The notes beneath the pieces were generated by a model. That model worked only from the letters and a program-made list of their open reading frames with translations. It was not told the DNA's origin and did not search any database. A stretch of DNA of 64,000 nt from Caballeronia sordidicola (lineage in GTDB: Bacteria > Pseudomonadota > Gammaproteobacteria > Burkholderiales > Burkholderiaceae): the NCBI RefSeq assembly GCF_000729995.1, contig NZ_JNFG01000007.1, positions 1 through 64,000 on the forward strand, written 5' to 3'. Below, one piece after another: positions 9,151-17,942 of the stretch. How positions within the stretch are numbered: position 1 is the stretch's first letter; every line of letters begins with the position of its first letter. The position numbers and the translations under genes are program-made.

Positions 9151-9177
9151 CGGTTGTTTGGTACAACCGCTGACGCT

Positions 9178-9528
9178 CTAGTTGCCGACTTCCCTGACAG
9201 TAAGATTGTTCGTTACTTTGTTCGACTGCGCAGCGTCCTTCGCAGAACTTTCTGCGAGCGCGATTTGCGATTCATCCGGCACCGTTCCGTCGAGGGTCAC
9301 AACATTGTGCTTCACCAGAATCGTGATGCCAGATGAATCGAGCCCCTTTGTTTTCGTCAGCGCCCGGCGAACTGTTTTTTCGATCTGGTGATTTTGTGCC
9401 CGCACGGCTTTCTTGCCCGAAGCGGCCGGAGGCGCGGTCGACGCTGTATCACTCGCGTTTTGCGCGAAGGCCGGGAAAGCAATGAGAGCCGCTGCGGCCG
9501 TTGTCACGGCGAATTTAAGCACTTGCAT
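9178..9528 (-). CDS. Periplasmic BON-domain protein
   Basis: A 116-residue exported protein with a signal peptide (MQVLKFAVTT, cleavage near AFAQN), an alanine/proline-rich linker, and one BON domain over roughly residues 48-116 (IEKTVRRAL, then VVTLDGTVPDE, ending VTNNLTVREV). BON domains are thought to bind phospholipid or envelope components, and single-BON proteins in this group are often stress-related. No operon partner is apparent; the gene stands alone beside the decayed patch. Confidence 0.82.
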   Translation of the reverse strand: MQVLKFAVTTAAAALIAFPAFAQNASDTASTAPPAASGKKAVRAQNHQIEKTVRRALTKTKGLDSSGITILVKHNVVTLDGTVPDESQIALAESSAKDAAQSNKVTNNLTVREVGN

Positions 9529-9710
9529 GATGTTCCCCAGAAAAGATGAGAAAAAAGCAGTCGACGAAATTTCCAGTCACGTCCGCCTTGAGACTGGCCA
9601 TGGTCTAGAGGGGATCTAATCAGAGATGCTACTGCGCGTCGATCAGACGATGGTATTAGTCAATATGCAAGTGCTTTACACAATCGCGGCTTAGGGATTG
9701 AGGCTTTTCC

Positions 9711-10607
9711 CTAGGCCCCTTGAACGTATCGATCCAGTCCTTCAGCCAGCGCTGCAAACGCGACCTTACAACTCGGGTTGTCGCGCAAGTCTTCATGCAT
9801 GGCAAGCCAGGTATCCAGTCGAAGGGATATCTTCTTAGGGAAAAGACGAATCAGGTCAGGGTCGCGGCGAGCAAGCGCCACCTGACACATGCCAATACCG
9901 AAACCCGCCCGCAGCATCGCAAGCGAAGCGAGGTCGCTGTCAGTGCGTAACGCCATCAGCTCCCGGCGCAGCTCGGGCAGCTGGTCCTTCACGCTGCGAA
10001 TAAAAGCGGTTTCCTTGTCGAAGCCGATAAGCGCATGGTTAGCGAGCTCGTCGATATTCGCCGGCTTGCCGCGTCGCTCCAGATAACGCTTGTGCGCATG
10101 GAGCCCAAGCTCGACATCGCCAATCCGCCGCGCAATCAACACCCCCTGGCTTGGCCGCTGCATCCGCACTGCAATGTCCGCTTCGCGCTGCAGCAGGTCT
10201 TCAATCCGGTTCGACGGCATCAGTTCAATGACCAGTTCAGGGTAAGCGACGTGCAGCGCGGTGATGATAGGCGGCAGCACTTCCACGCTAATGACGTCGC
10301 TGGCAGTTATACGGATGGTGCCGCGGACTGCCACGCCCTGACTCGACGCCGCCCGCAACAGCGCAGCACTATTCGATTCCAGCGCTTCGGCAAAGGGTTT
10401 AAGCGCCAGCGCTTCCTGCGTAGGGCTAAGACCCTGTTGCGTACGGATAAAAAGCGCATAGCCCATGACCTGTTCGAGCGCATCCACATGACGCCCCACC
10501 GTCGGTTGCGTCAGCCCTAGCGAACGCGCCGCCCCCGACAGCGAACCCTCGCGGATCACGCCAAGGAAAGTCCGGTAGAGATCCCAACTAGGTTCAGTCT
10601 CAGTCAT
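9711..10607 (-). CDS. LysR-family transcriptional regulator
   Basis: A 298-residue regulator when started at MTETEPSWDLY (10607); the frame extends upstream to 10667 without conserved sequence. The N-terminal winged helix is clear (GSLSGAARSLGLTQPTVGRH), followed by an effector domain with MRTDSDLASLAML-like segments near the C terminus. It is transcribed away from the extended-SDR gene at 10698, with about 90 bp between the starts, the usual LysR layout for control of the neighbour. A small palindrome (ATACA-4 nt-TGTAT) overlaps its own start codon. The effector is unknown. Confidence 0.88.
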   Translation of the reverse strand: MTETEPSWDLYRTFLGVIREGSLSGAARSLGLTQPTVGRHVDALEQVMGYALFIRTQQGLSPTQEALALKPFAEALESNSAALLRAASSQGVAVRGTIRITASDVISVEVLPPIITALHVAYPELVIELMPSNRIEDLLQREADIAVRMQRPSQGVLIARRIGDVELGLHAHKRYLERRGKPANIDELANHALIGFDKETAFIRSVKDQLPELRRELMALRTDSDLASLAMLRAGFGIGMCQVALARRDPDLIRLFPKKISLRLDTWLAMHEDLRDNPSCKVAFAALAEGLDRYVQGA

Positions 10608-10697
10608 ACAAAAATGTATATCCGCTCTATTGGTATCGATAATTTCATTTAACTGCCGCCTGCGCAAGAATAATCACCATTACATCAGGAGGCAAAC

Positions 10698-11657
10698 ATG
10701 ACGAGCACTCGCACGGCATTGATTCTTGGGGCTACCGGCAGCATCGGCGGTGAAGTGGCGCGGCAACTCGCTGCGCGTGGCTGGAAGGTGTGCGCGTTGC
10801 ATCGGGACCCCGCTTCGTTGACCAACCGCGACGATCGATTCGACTGGATCAAGGGCGACGCGATGAATCGACAGGATGTTGTCGCGGCCGCAGACGGCGC
10901 GCAACTCATTGTTCACGCGGTCAATCCACCGGGATATCGTAACTGGGCGCAGCTCGTGCTGCCGATGATCGACAACACCATTGCCGCTGCGCGCGCTTCA
11001 GGCGCAAGGATCGTCTTGCCTGGCACGGTGTATAACTTCGGCCCCAACGCGTTCCCTGTATTACGCGAATCGGCGTCTCAGGAACCGCTCACGCATAAGG
11101 GTGCGATTCGCGTCGAGCTTGAGCGCCGCTTGCAGGCGGCAAGCTCGGAGGGCGTGCGCAGCCTGGTCGTCCGGGCAGGCGATTTTTTCGGTCCCGGCAG
11201 TAATGGCAATAGCTGGTTTTCAGGCGGGCTCGTCAAACCGGGCAAACCCATCCGCGCCATGTTCTATCCGGGCAAAGCGGGTATCGGACATCAGTGGGCT
11301 TATGTGCCCGACGTGGCGCTTACCATGGTGCGTCTGATCGAACAGGAAGATCGGCTGCCCGACTTCGCGGCCTTTCATATGAGGGGTCACTGGGACGCCG
11401 ATGGCACGCAGATGATTGGCGCTATCAGACGCTCGGTCGACCAGCCCCGCATCAAGGTGCGTGCGTTCCCCTGGTGGGTGCTTCCGCTGATGTCGCCATT
11501 CTCGGAGATGTTCCGTGAAATGCGGGAGATGCGCTATTTGTGGAAGGAGCCCATACGCATGGAGAATGCGCCGCTGCTGGCTACGCTGGGTGAGGAGCCG
11601 CATACGCCTTGGGATGAGGCGGTCAAGACTACGCTGACTTCGCTGCGTTGCATCTGA
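10698..11657 (+). CDS. NAD(P)-dependent epimerase/dehydratase family (extended SDR)
   Basis: A 319-residue Rossmann-fold protein with the N-terminal cofactor motif LGATGSIGGEVARQL and a long C-terminal substrate region. It resembles atypical extended SDRs (NAD-dependent epimerase/dehydratase-like); a canonical YxxxK pair is not obvious (the candidate region is VYNFGPNAF). A good Shine-Dalgarno sequence (CAGGAGG) precedes the ATG. It is divergent from the LysR gene at 9711, which probably controls it. Substrate unknown. Confidence 0.8.
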   Translation: MTSTRTALILGATGSIGGEVARQLAARGWKVCALHRDPASLTNRDDRFDWIKGDAMNRQDVVAAADGAQLIVHAVNPPGYRNWAQLVLPMIDNTIAAARASGARIVLPGTVYNFGPNAFPVLRESASQEPLTHKGAIRVELERRLQAASSEGVRSLVVRAGDFFGPGSNGNSWFSGGLVKPGKPIRAMFYPGKAGIGHQWAYVPDVALTMVRLIEQEDRLPDFAAFHMRGHWDADGTQMIGAIRRSVDQPRIKVRAFPWWVLPLMSPFSEMFREMREMRYLWKEPIRMENAPLLATLGEEPHTPWDEAVKTTLTSLRCI

Positions 11658-11720
11658 GCGAAACGAATGTGACGGATCGATCGAGCCGGGTGTCAATGCG
11701 TTGACTTGGAAATCAACAAG

Positions 11721-12056
11721 TCATCGCCGTTTATCTGGTCCGTCGAACCTGGCCTTTGCTGCCCGCATCGCCTCGTCAAAGCTCGCTTCAGTTGCCACAT
11801 GCCGATGTTCAACAGAAACCAGCCAGTTGCCGTGCGCCACGCACCACCTTATGCGGGTGTCTTGCAACATCAGGGAGAACCACCGCCACAAGCTTGCATC
11901 TTCCGCGTTTGCGATCGCGAGTCCCTGCAGACGGGCTATATCTATTGGATCCAAAGGTCGTCGGGCAATCGAGAGTGGCGCGCTCATTGATGCCTTCAGC
12001 GACGCGTCAGTGTGTTCCGCAATGGCCAGGATCGACATGTCATTCGTCTCCGTCAC
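11721..12056 (-). CDS. Hypothetical protein at the end of the CoA-catabolic operon
   Basis: A 111-residue soluble protein with no recognised domain. The start is GTG at 12056, supported by a strong Shine-Dalgarno sequence (GAGGAG, six bases upstream). It begins 30 bp after the amidohydrolase stop, so it is likely the last cistron of the 11.7-17.9 kb operon. The central segment RIRWCVAHGNWLVSVEHRHVA is rich in tryptophan and histidine. Position and ribosome site argue that it is real; function unknown. Confidence 0.6.
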   Translation of the reverse strand: MTETNDMSILAIAEHTDASLKASMSAPLSIARRPLDPIDIARLQGLAIANAEDASLWRWFSLMLQDTRIRWCVAHGNWLVSVEHRHVATEASFDEAMRAAKARFDGPDKRR

Positions 12057-12086
12057 GTTACTCTCCTCAAATGGCGCATTCGCGTA

Positions 12087-13097
12087 TCAGCGACCTGCTC
12101 CTTCAAGCAGTCGTAGCGCATTGCCGTTGTAAATCATCTGCCGCTCCGCTTCAGGCAGCGCATCCACCACCGGGACCGAGCGTCGACCTTCGGGGTCGCC
12201 AATATCGAACGGATAGTCCGAGCCGAACACGACCCGCTCTGCGCCCATTGTCAGGATCGTGAAGCGGTTACTGTCTTCGCTCAATGCGCAGGTATCGTAG
12301 TAAAGACGGTCAAGGTACTCACTCGGCGGCCGGGTAATGTTCTTGCGAAAATACGGATCGGCCTCCCAACCCGTCGCCTCATAAGCTGAATTGAGACGGC
12401 CTCGCAAGAACATCAGGTTTCCACCACCGTGTGCAAGCACCAGCTTCAGCGTTGGATGACGCTCGAGCAGCCCCTCGAAGATCATTCGCGTGACGGCCAG
12501 TGTTGTTTCAAACGGCCATCCGATAAGCACATGCACCCCATACATTCCAAACCGCTCCGATGTCACTGCAGAGGTCGGATGCATAAAGATGACGAGTCCG
12601 AGTTTCTCGATCAGCGCGAACAAAGGCGCAAACTCGGGACCATCGAGCGGCTTCCCTCCCGCGGAACTCGGCATCATTACGCCGCGCACGCCATACTCGT
12701 CCACGGCGCGCTGCAGTTCCTGAGCAGCGACGTCGGGCTCCCCAAGGGCCAGCACCGCCAACATCTCCATCCGGCCGTCGGATTGCTCCGCGGTGCGATG
12801 GCTCGCCCCATTCAACGCACGGACAAGCTCTACGCCTGAGGCGCCGCCCGGCCATGCCAGCATGAACGGCGGGGGCGCAAACAGCTGGAGCCCCACATCA
12901 CGGTTGCGCAGGCTCTCGAGCCGCTTGGGAAGATCGTGCAGGTTCGGATCAATCGAACTCTTGCGGTCATCGCCTTGCCGGCGAATCACCCAATACCCGT
13001 CGTCTCCGCGTTCTGCGCGAAGCCCGGCCACTGGCGTCTTCGAGAGATCGTGAATGAACTGCTCGTCGAGCGCGTGTGCATGAAGGTCAATGATCAA
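12087..13097 (-). CDS. Amidohydrolase-2 family (ACMSD-like) hydrolase/decarboxylase
   Basis: A 336-residue metal-dependent TIM-barrel protein. Expected metal ligands are visible: the HxH in DLHAHAL near the N terminus, histidines in IFMHPTS and LVLAHGGGN, and the late aspartate in VFGSDYPFD. The family includes 2-amino-3-carboxymuconate-6-semialdehyde decarboxylase and resorcylate decarboxylases as well as lactone hydrolases, so decarboxylation or C-C/ester hydrolysis are both possible. It overlaps the upstream crotonase gene by 11 bp. In context it could prepare or finish the acid handled by the CoA enzymes. Confidence 0.85.
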   Translation of the reverse strand: MIIDLHAHALDEQFIHDLSKTPVAGLRAERGDDGYWVIRRQGDDRKSSIDPNLHDLPKRLESLRNRDVGLQLFAPPPFMLAWPGGASGVELVRALNGASHRTAEQSDGRMEMLAVLALGEPDVAAQELQRAVDEYGVRGVMMPSSAGGKPLDGPEFAPLFALIEKLGLVIFMHPTSAVTSERFGMYGVHVLIGWPFETTLAVTRMIFEGLLERHPTLKLVLAHGGGNLMFLRGRLNSAYEATGWEADPYFRKNITRPPSEYLDRLYYDTCALSEDSNRFTILTMGAERVVFGSDYPFDIGDPEGRRSVPVVDALPEAERQMIYNGNALRLLEGAGR

Positions 13098-13890
13098 GGC
13101 TTGCTCCTTTGATTTGGTGTTTGGTCTCTTCCCAAAAGCGCCCGTAATCCGGCGCTCTCTTTTCCGTGAAGGCGGTCAGTCCCTCTTGCCACTCTTCCTT
13201 TGGAACATCGAGCGGAGAGCTCAGCACACGGGTCCAATCAATCGCCGCGTGCGCATGCAGATTGAACTTGGCGGCTTTTAGCGCACCAGGCGGCACTGAT
13301 TCCACGATTTGTTCAGCGAGGGACAACGCGCCCTCGAGGACCTTGTCGCCTGGCACGACACGGTTAACAAGACCGATGTCCAACGCTTCCTCCACGGGCA
13401 CGCGCCGGCGCGTCAATATCAATTCGAATGCGCGGCGAACGCCGACGACACGAAAGAGCAACGCGAGGCCGGTATTCGGAATCACCCCGTGACCTAACTC
13501 AGGCATGGAGAACCACGCTGAGTCGGCCGCGACGACAAGATCGCAAGCGAGCGTGAGTTCCATTCCACCGCCCACCGCAGCACCATGAACCGCAGCGACC
13601 ACGGGTCGATCGAACTCGGCGATACGTTTGAACATGACCGCCGGATCTTCGTCCGGGTGCGGGCACTCCATCCATCCGTCGCGAAGGTCGTCGATATTGG
13701 CGCCGGCACAAAATGCAGGTCCAGCCGCGGTTATCACGACCGCGCGGACGCCTTCGCTTAACGCGGTGTCCAGCGTACTCGACAATCCGCGGACAATCTC
13801 CCGGGACAGCGCATTGCGGCGGTCGGGGTCGTTGAGCGTCAGGAGCGCAACGTCTCCACGCCGCTCGTACAAAACTTTGTTCCCATTCAT
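13087..13890 (-). CDS. Enoyl-CoA hydratase/isomerase (both catalytic Glu present)
   Basis: A 267-residue crotonase with a good active site: Glu111 in GGGMELTLACD and Glu131 in MPELGHGVIP occupy the two catalytic glutamate positions, and CAGANIDDL contributes to the oxyanion hole. This contrasts with the crotonase at 4.3 kb. It is therefore a credible hydratase for an alpha,beta-unsaturated acyl-CoA, such as the product of the acyl-CoA dehydrogenase in the same operon. It overlaps its neighbours on both sides (4 bp with the thioesterase, 11 bp with the amidohydrolase), showing tight coupling. Confidence 0.87.
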   Translation of the reverse strand: MNGNKVLYERRGDVALLTLNDPDRRNALSREIVRGLSSTLDTALSEGVRAVVITAAGPAFCAGANIDDLRDGWMECPHPDEDPAVMFKRIAEFDRPVVAAVHGAAVGGGMELTLACDLVVAADSAWFSMPELGHGVIPNTGLALLFRVVGVRRAFELILTRRRVPVEEALDIGLVNRVVPGDKVLEGALSLAEQIVESVPPGALKAAKFNLHAHAAIDWTRVLSSPLDVPKEEWQEGLTAFTEKRAPDYGRFWEETKHQIKGASLDH

Positions 13891-14363
13891 GCGAAAGTCT
13901 CCCTACCGTCGTGGGTCAAAAGATATGCGCGCAATTCAGGCGTGATTGGATGGGGACGTCCTGTCTCGCCATGAACGAGGACACACACGGCTTCCGCCTT
14001 CGCGCAACAGGTGTCATCCACTCCTCCAAACAAGCCCTGCCGTACCCTGAACGATGTGTTCCCTACTTCAACGACCGTGCTTCCCACACGCACGTATCCG
14101 GGAAAATGCAACTCAGCACTGAACTCAATCAGCAGCTTCACCACCTCGAGGTTCGCACCGCCCATCAGCGTATGAATTAAGGGCGGTGTGAAGATCTCCA
14201 TGCGAGCCGCCTCGAAAAATGTCGCGATGGCGGCGTTGTTGACGTGTCTGAACTGATCGGTATCGGCATTCCTCAGCTTCTCGTCAGTCCAGAATCGATA
14301 GTCACCGCATTGCGCCATCGAGCGTTGCGTTGACAGCATCTCGTCTTGTTCGAAGGCCGTCAT
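13887..14363 (-). CDS. Hotdog-fold acyl-CoA thioesterase (4HBT-like)
   Basis: A 158-residue single-hotdog protein. The 4-hydroxybenzoyl-CoA thioesterase-type motif NADTDQFRHVNNA, containing the catalytic-type aspartate, is clear, followed by the long hotdog helix and FPGYVRVGSTVVEVGNTS. It would release a free acid from CoA, perhaps to recycle CoA from dead-end intermediates. Its start overlaps the citrate-synthase-family gene by 4 bp and its end overlaps the crotonase by 4 bp. Confidence 0.82.
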   Translation of the reverse strand: MTAFEQDEMLSTQRSMAQCGDYRFWTDEKLRNADTDQFRHVNNAAIATFFEAARMEIFTPPLIHTLMGGANLEVVKLLIEFSAELHFPGYVRVGSTVVEVGNTSFRVRQGLFGGVDDTCCAKAEAVCVLVHGETGRPHPITPELRAYLLTHDGRETFA

Positions 14364-15154
14364 ACTCCCTCCTGGTGCTCCTTCGGGATCAGATGCGCAC
14401 TGGCCTCGTGTTCGGTGCGCAGGTAAAGCGCGGTGGCAATTGGCTGACGCATTTCTTCCAGGATGTGGCCCACCAGGCCGACCGACCGCGCGGCAACCGC
14501 CAGTCCCCGGCAGATCTGCCAGCCAATACCCATTTCCGATGCCACCGCGGCCATCGCGCCTGTGACGTTCACCGGCAAAGAACGATTGAGCTGTCGCTCA
14601 GCTTCATGTCCGATTGCCGTCATGAGGCGAATGTAGGGTCCGTCGTATCCTGTCTCTCGCGCGACCTTGAACAGTGCAGGCGCACGGGGATCGATCGGCT
14701 TGTGAAACGGATGCCCTATTCCCGGCAAAATCTCCTTGCGCGCGCGATAGTCATCAACGATCTCACGAGCAAGTACATCGATGTCCGGCACGTTATGCGG
14801 ATCGGGCAGTGACTTCTGTAAAAGCCGCGCTGCGTTGTCGAGCGAACCAACGAACACCGACCCCAATCCCAACAATCCTGCGGCGACCGCCGCCTGGACC
14901 GCTTCAGGCGCACCGGCATAGGTCATGCGCGTTGCCAGCGACGATGGCGTAATGCCGTGTTCGACAAGAATGACCATCATCGCGTTGAACATGCGCAACT
15001 CGCGCTCTTCAGGCAGTCGAGCGAACAATTGCAGAAACGCCATCTGACCGAAGTCGATCTTGCCCACGATGTCTTCACACAGGTCGAGGCCATGAACTAC
15101 CACCTTGGTCGGTGTAGCCCATGCAATGTCCGATCGAATTTCAGCTTGCTTCAT
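14360..15154 (-). CDS. Short citrate-synthase-family protein, citryl-CoA-lyase-like
   Basis: A 264-residue protein of the citrate synthase superfamily, much shorter than true citrate synthases (about 430) and close to stand-alone citryl-CoA lyases. The catalytic-histidine motif of the family is recognisable as GIGHPFHK (compare GxGHxxxK), with an upstream EHGITPSSLATRM segment corresponding to the other active-site histidine region. The reaction is likely C-C cleavage of a 3-hydroxy-3-carboxyacyl-CoA to acetyl-CoA and a 2-oxoacid, or the reverse. It lies between the ligase (14-bp overlap) and the thioesterase (4-bp overlap). That the natural substrate is citryl-CoA itself is not shown. Confidence 0.8.
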   Translation of the reverse strand: MKQAEIRSDIAWATPTKVVVHGLDLCEDIVGKIDFGQMAFLQLFARLPEERELRMFNAMMVILVEHGITPSSLATRMTYAGAPEAVQAAVAAGLLGLGSVFVGSLDNAARLLQKSLPDPHNVPDIDVLAREIVDDYRARKEILPGIGHPFHKPIDPRAPALFKVARETGYDGPYIRLMTAIGHEAERQLNRSLPVNVTGAMAAVASEMGIGWQICRGLAVAARSVGLVGHILEEMRQPIATALYLRTEHEASAHLIPKEHQEGV

Positions 15155-16706
15155 GATTAATCTCCCGTGTTACGGATACGGTTTGAACAAGACCAACACC
15201 AAGACATTGCGATGCCATTTCCCGCAATACACTCTTGATGATCTTGACGCCGTTGGGACCGTCCTGCTGCGGAAAGGAAGCGACTGGCAGGATGCGCCGC
15301 GGAACCTTGAAGCCGGCAATTCCCTGCTTGCAGTAGGCGATCAATTCGTTCTCCGTAGCGGGCGTCTTTGAGTGACAAACAAAAGCGATAGCCACATCCC
15401 CTTCACCATCGAGATGAACGCCGACGACCTGCGCCGCCTGAACGCCCGGATGTTGCGCGAGAAACGTCTCTATCTCGACTGGGTCGACCAGATAACCGCG
15501 CAGACGCAAGCTGTCTTTGATTCTGGCCTGGTAGAAAAACGTGCCGCTATCAGCGTAGGCGAGATCGCCAGTCCTGAACCAGCCGTCCGCTGTGAAGGCT
15601 TCTGCTGTCGCTACAGGATTGTTCAGATAGCTTGCCATGACGTTATAGCCGCGCAACTGCAATTCACCCTGTTGCCTGTCGGGCAAGACAGCTCCGCTTG
15701 CAGGATCGACGATTCGAAACGAGATCTCAGGGGAAATAGGCGTACCTCCCGGCATGCCCCTCTGCTGTGCGTCTCCCTCGGGGTCGCGCATCGCGGTCAT
15801 CGCGAAACATTCGGACATGCCGTACAAGCCAGTGAGGCGCACTCCCCACGCTTCCCACGCCTTGGCAATGACGTTTGGGCCGAGGCTTGCATATTCTGCA
15901 AAGGCTCCGCGGCGCCACGTGGCCAACGAGAAATCTCCGGCATTGAGCACCATGTCCATCATTGCGTCCGACCCGAAAAAATGCGTCACGCGATGCCGCT
16001 CTATGGCTGCTGCGGCGGCTTCCGCTTTGAAGACCGGTAACAGCACGCAAGCAGCCCCTGAGGCAAGCGCTGCGATGGCCTGAACAAATCCAAGGACCCC
16101 ATAAAGGGGAAGCGCGCAGAGCGCTACATCTCCCACGCGCATGTCGTTGATTCGCCCAACGTTGTGCGCATGCCGTGCAATTCCGCCTGCCGTGTGAACG
16201 GCGAGCTTGGGCTTGCCGGTTGTTCCAGACGTCGTGAACGTGCAAAGCCGATCTGTGTCCCGGCCTTCCCACTTTGAATATGCCTCGAACGTACCCCATT
16301 CAAAGCCATCGAATTGCGGCACTTCCACAACGTGCTGCAAACCGTCGCTGGAAGCCTGAATCTCACGACCCGCGCCCGCGTAGTCGAAATCAAGAAAACT
16401 CTGCGGCACCACGAGTACGCTCGGTTTCGCCGTGCCGACAACATGCTGCGCTTCCTGCAGCTTGAATCGCGTACTGACTGGCACCATCAACGCACCAAGC
16501 TGCGCCGCCGCGAAGAAAAGCTGCAGCCACACGCCTCCGTCGGGCAACCATACCGCGATAGTGTCGCCTCGCCTGACCCCCAGTTCATATAGAAAGGAAG
16601 CGGCTCGTCGCGACGCGATCCGCAGTTCGCCGCGGGTGAAGGTTCTTTCGCCATGATGCAGGGCGACAAGATCGGCGTCGCCCGATTCAAGCAAATCAAA
16701 TGCCAT
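15141..16706 (-). CDS. AMP-forming acyl-CoA ligase
   Basis: A 521-residue adenylate-forming ligase. The P-loop motif TFTTSGTTGKPKLAV, YGMSECFAMT, GWFRTGDLAY and the hinge RIKDSLRLRGY are present. It resembles crotonobetaine/carnitine-type or other short polar-acid CoA ligases. I choose the ATG at 16706 (MAFDLLESG), which overlaps the dehydrogenase stop by 11 bp; the frame extends to 16796 but that part lies inside the dehydrogenase gene. In the proposed pathway it forms the CoA ester that the dehydrogenase oxidises. Confidence 0.86.
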   Translation of the reverse strand: MAFDLLESGDADLVALHHGERTFTRGELRIASRRAASFLYELGVRRGDTIAVWLPDGGVWLQLFFAAAQLGALMVPVSTRFKLQEAQHVVGTAKPSVLVVPQSFLDFDYAGAGREIQASSDGLQHVVEVPQFDGFEWGTFEAYSKWEGRDTDRLCTFTTSGTTGKPKLAVHTAGGIARHAHNVGRINDMRVGDVALCALPLYGVLGFVQAIAALASGAACVLLPVFKAEAAAAAIERHRVTHFFGSDAMMDMVLNAGDFSLATWRRGAFAEYASLGPNVIAKAWEAWGVRLTGLYGMSECFAMTAMRDPEGDAQQRGMPGGTPISPEISFRIVDPASGAVLPDRQQGELQLRGYNVMASYLNNPVATAEAFTADGWFRTGDLAYADSGTFFYQARIKDSLRLRGYLVDPVEIETFLAQHPGVQAAQVVGVHLDGEGDVAIAFVCHSKTPATENELIAYCKQGIAGFKVPRRILPVASFPQQDGPNGVKIIKSVLREMASQCLGVGLVQTVSVTREINHEAS

Positions 16707-17859
16707 GACGACCTCCGGACACGGCAAAGGCGGCGCGTGCAATTTGAATACGCTGCATTTCCGACGTTCCTTCGCCGATACGAAATGCCCGGGCATCGCG
16801 ATAAAAGCGTTCGATCGGGAGTTCGGTCATGTAACCCATTCCACCGAAGATCTGCAGTACGCGATCCGTTACCCGACACCCCATCTCGCTCGCATAAAGC
16901 TTCGCACGGCATGCGGCGACGTGTGCTTGCGGGTTTCCGTCTTCAATCAGTTCCGCTGCCGCGCGAATCAGCATTCTCGCCGCTTCAATTTCCACATCAT
17001 TATCGGCAACCATGAACTGGATTCCCTGATGTTGCGCGAGATTTGCTCCGAATGCCTTGCGCTCGAGTGCGTACTCACAGGCCATTGATTGGGCACGTGC
17101 TGAGAGACCGAGTGAGCGGCTCGCGGAAAGCAGCCTGTCCTGATTAATCGACTGCATCATGCCCAGGAAGCCCGCGTTAGGCTCACCAAGCAGGTCTTCA
17201 TCAGGGACGAAGCAGTTTTCAAGGGTGAAGCCATTGAGGTGGTATCCACGCCATCCCATCTTCCGGTAGCGCGTCATCCCGACGACACCTGCATTCCCAC
17301 GGCGAACGATAAACGTAGTGAGCTTGTTCTTCAGCGTCGCCGACGCGTCAGTGACCGCGAGCACGATGATGTAGTCGGCCGTCTCGGCGTGCGAGATGAA
17401 GTGCTTGCTTCCGTTAAGCAACCAGCCCCCCGACACTTTCTCCGCTCTGGTGCGAAGTCCACTGAGGTCCGATCCCGCGTTAGGCTCGGTCAGCGCATAC
17501 GTGACGATCTTCTCGCCTGACAAGATGCCCGGCAAAAGCTCGGCTCGCTGGCGGTCATTGGTCTGGGTCAGTTGAAGCGGCAGATGACCGAATACCTCGC
17601 TCAGCGGTACCGACGTATGCGTGAGCTCCTCGAGAATAGCCACTTTCGCAGCGGCCGAGAGGCCGGGTCCGCCCATACTTTCGGGAAGGTTGAACCCGTA
17701 CAAGCCCAGTGCTGCAACTTCCGAGCGCAACTGTGCAAGCAACTCCGTGCTGACATCGTCATCTGTTTCGATTTGCTGTTCGAGAGGACCGAGCCGATTG
17801 CGCACGAATCGACGTGCGGTTTCTCGGATCATGGACACTTCGTGATCGATTTGAGTCAT
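16696..17859 (-). CDS. Acyl-CoA dehydrogenase
   Basis: A 387-residue FAD acyl-CoA dehydrogenase. The signatures YALTEPNAGSDLSGLRT (FAD/substrate region) and the C-terminal RIGEGTSEMQRIQIAR are clear; the glutamate in GEGTSE is the usual catalytic base position. The start MTQIDHEVSMI at 17859 is preferred over 17925, because the extra 22 residues are unlike the family and span operator-like DNA. It is the first gene of an operon running through ligase, lyase, thioesterase, crotonase, amidohydrolase and the small hypothetical. Two palindromes related to that upstream of lacI lie just before it, so LacI-type control is likely. Confidence 0.88.
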   Translation of the reverse strand: MTQIDHEVSMIRETARRFVRNRLGPLEQQIETDDDVSTELLAQLRSEVAALGLYGFNLPESMGGPGLSAAAKVAILEELTHTSVPLSEVFGHLPLQLTQTNDRQRAELLPGILSGEKIVTYALTEPNAGSDLSGLRTRAEKVSGGWLLNGSKHFISHAETADYIIVLAVTDASATLKNKLTTFIVRRGNAGVVGMTRYRKMGWRGYHLNGFTLENCFVPDEDLLGEPNAGFLGMMQSINQDRLLSASRSLGLSARAQSMACEYALERKAFGANLAQHQGIQFMVADNDVEIEAARMLIRAAAELIEDGNPQAHVAACRAKLYASEMGCRVTDRVLQIFGGMGYMTELPIERFYRDARAFRIGEGTSEMQRIQIARAAFAVSGGRHGI

Positions 17860-17874
17860 GGTGTTCTCATTTTT

Positions 17875-17890
17875 ACGAAAACGATTTCGT
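17875..17890. promoter_or_regulatory. LacI-type operator-like palindrome before the acyl-CoA dehydrogenase
   Basis: ACGAAAACGATTTCGT is a near-perfect palindrome with a central CG, the hallmark of LacI-family operators. It sits 16-31 bp upstream of the dehydrogenase start. Its 14-bp core CGAAAACGATTTCG recurs exactly in the site at 20831-20846 near the lacI gene. Repression at the promoter or leader is inferred. Confidence 0.7.
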
Positions 17891-17942
17891 TCGATAATGT
17901 TTGCATGTTTGGCGATCTGTGTCAAACACAGACGTACGATAT

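Larger units (their letters stand above)
8372..9177. other. Decayed intergenic patch with gene remnants
   Basis: About 800 bp with no intact gene. It holds a short remnant resembling the N terminus of a carboxymuconolactone decarboxylase/AhpD-family protein, a long perfect inverted repeat, and a frameshifted remnant resembling the N terminus of a thiamine-diphosphate enzyme. The mixture of unrelated fragments suggests past insertion and deletion. Confidence 0.6.
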
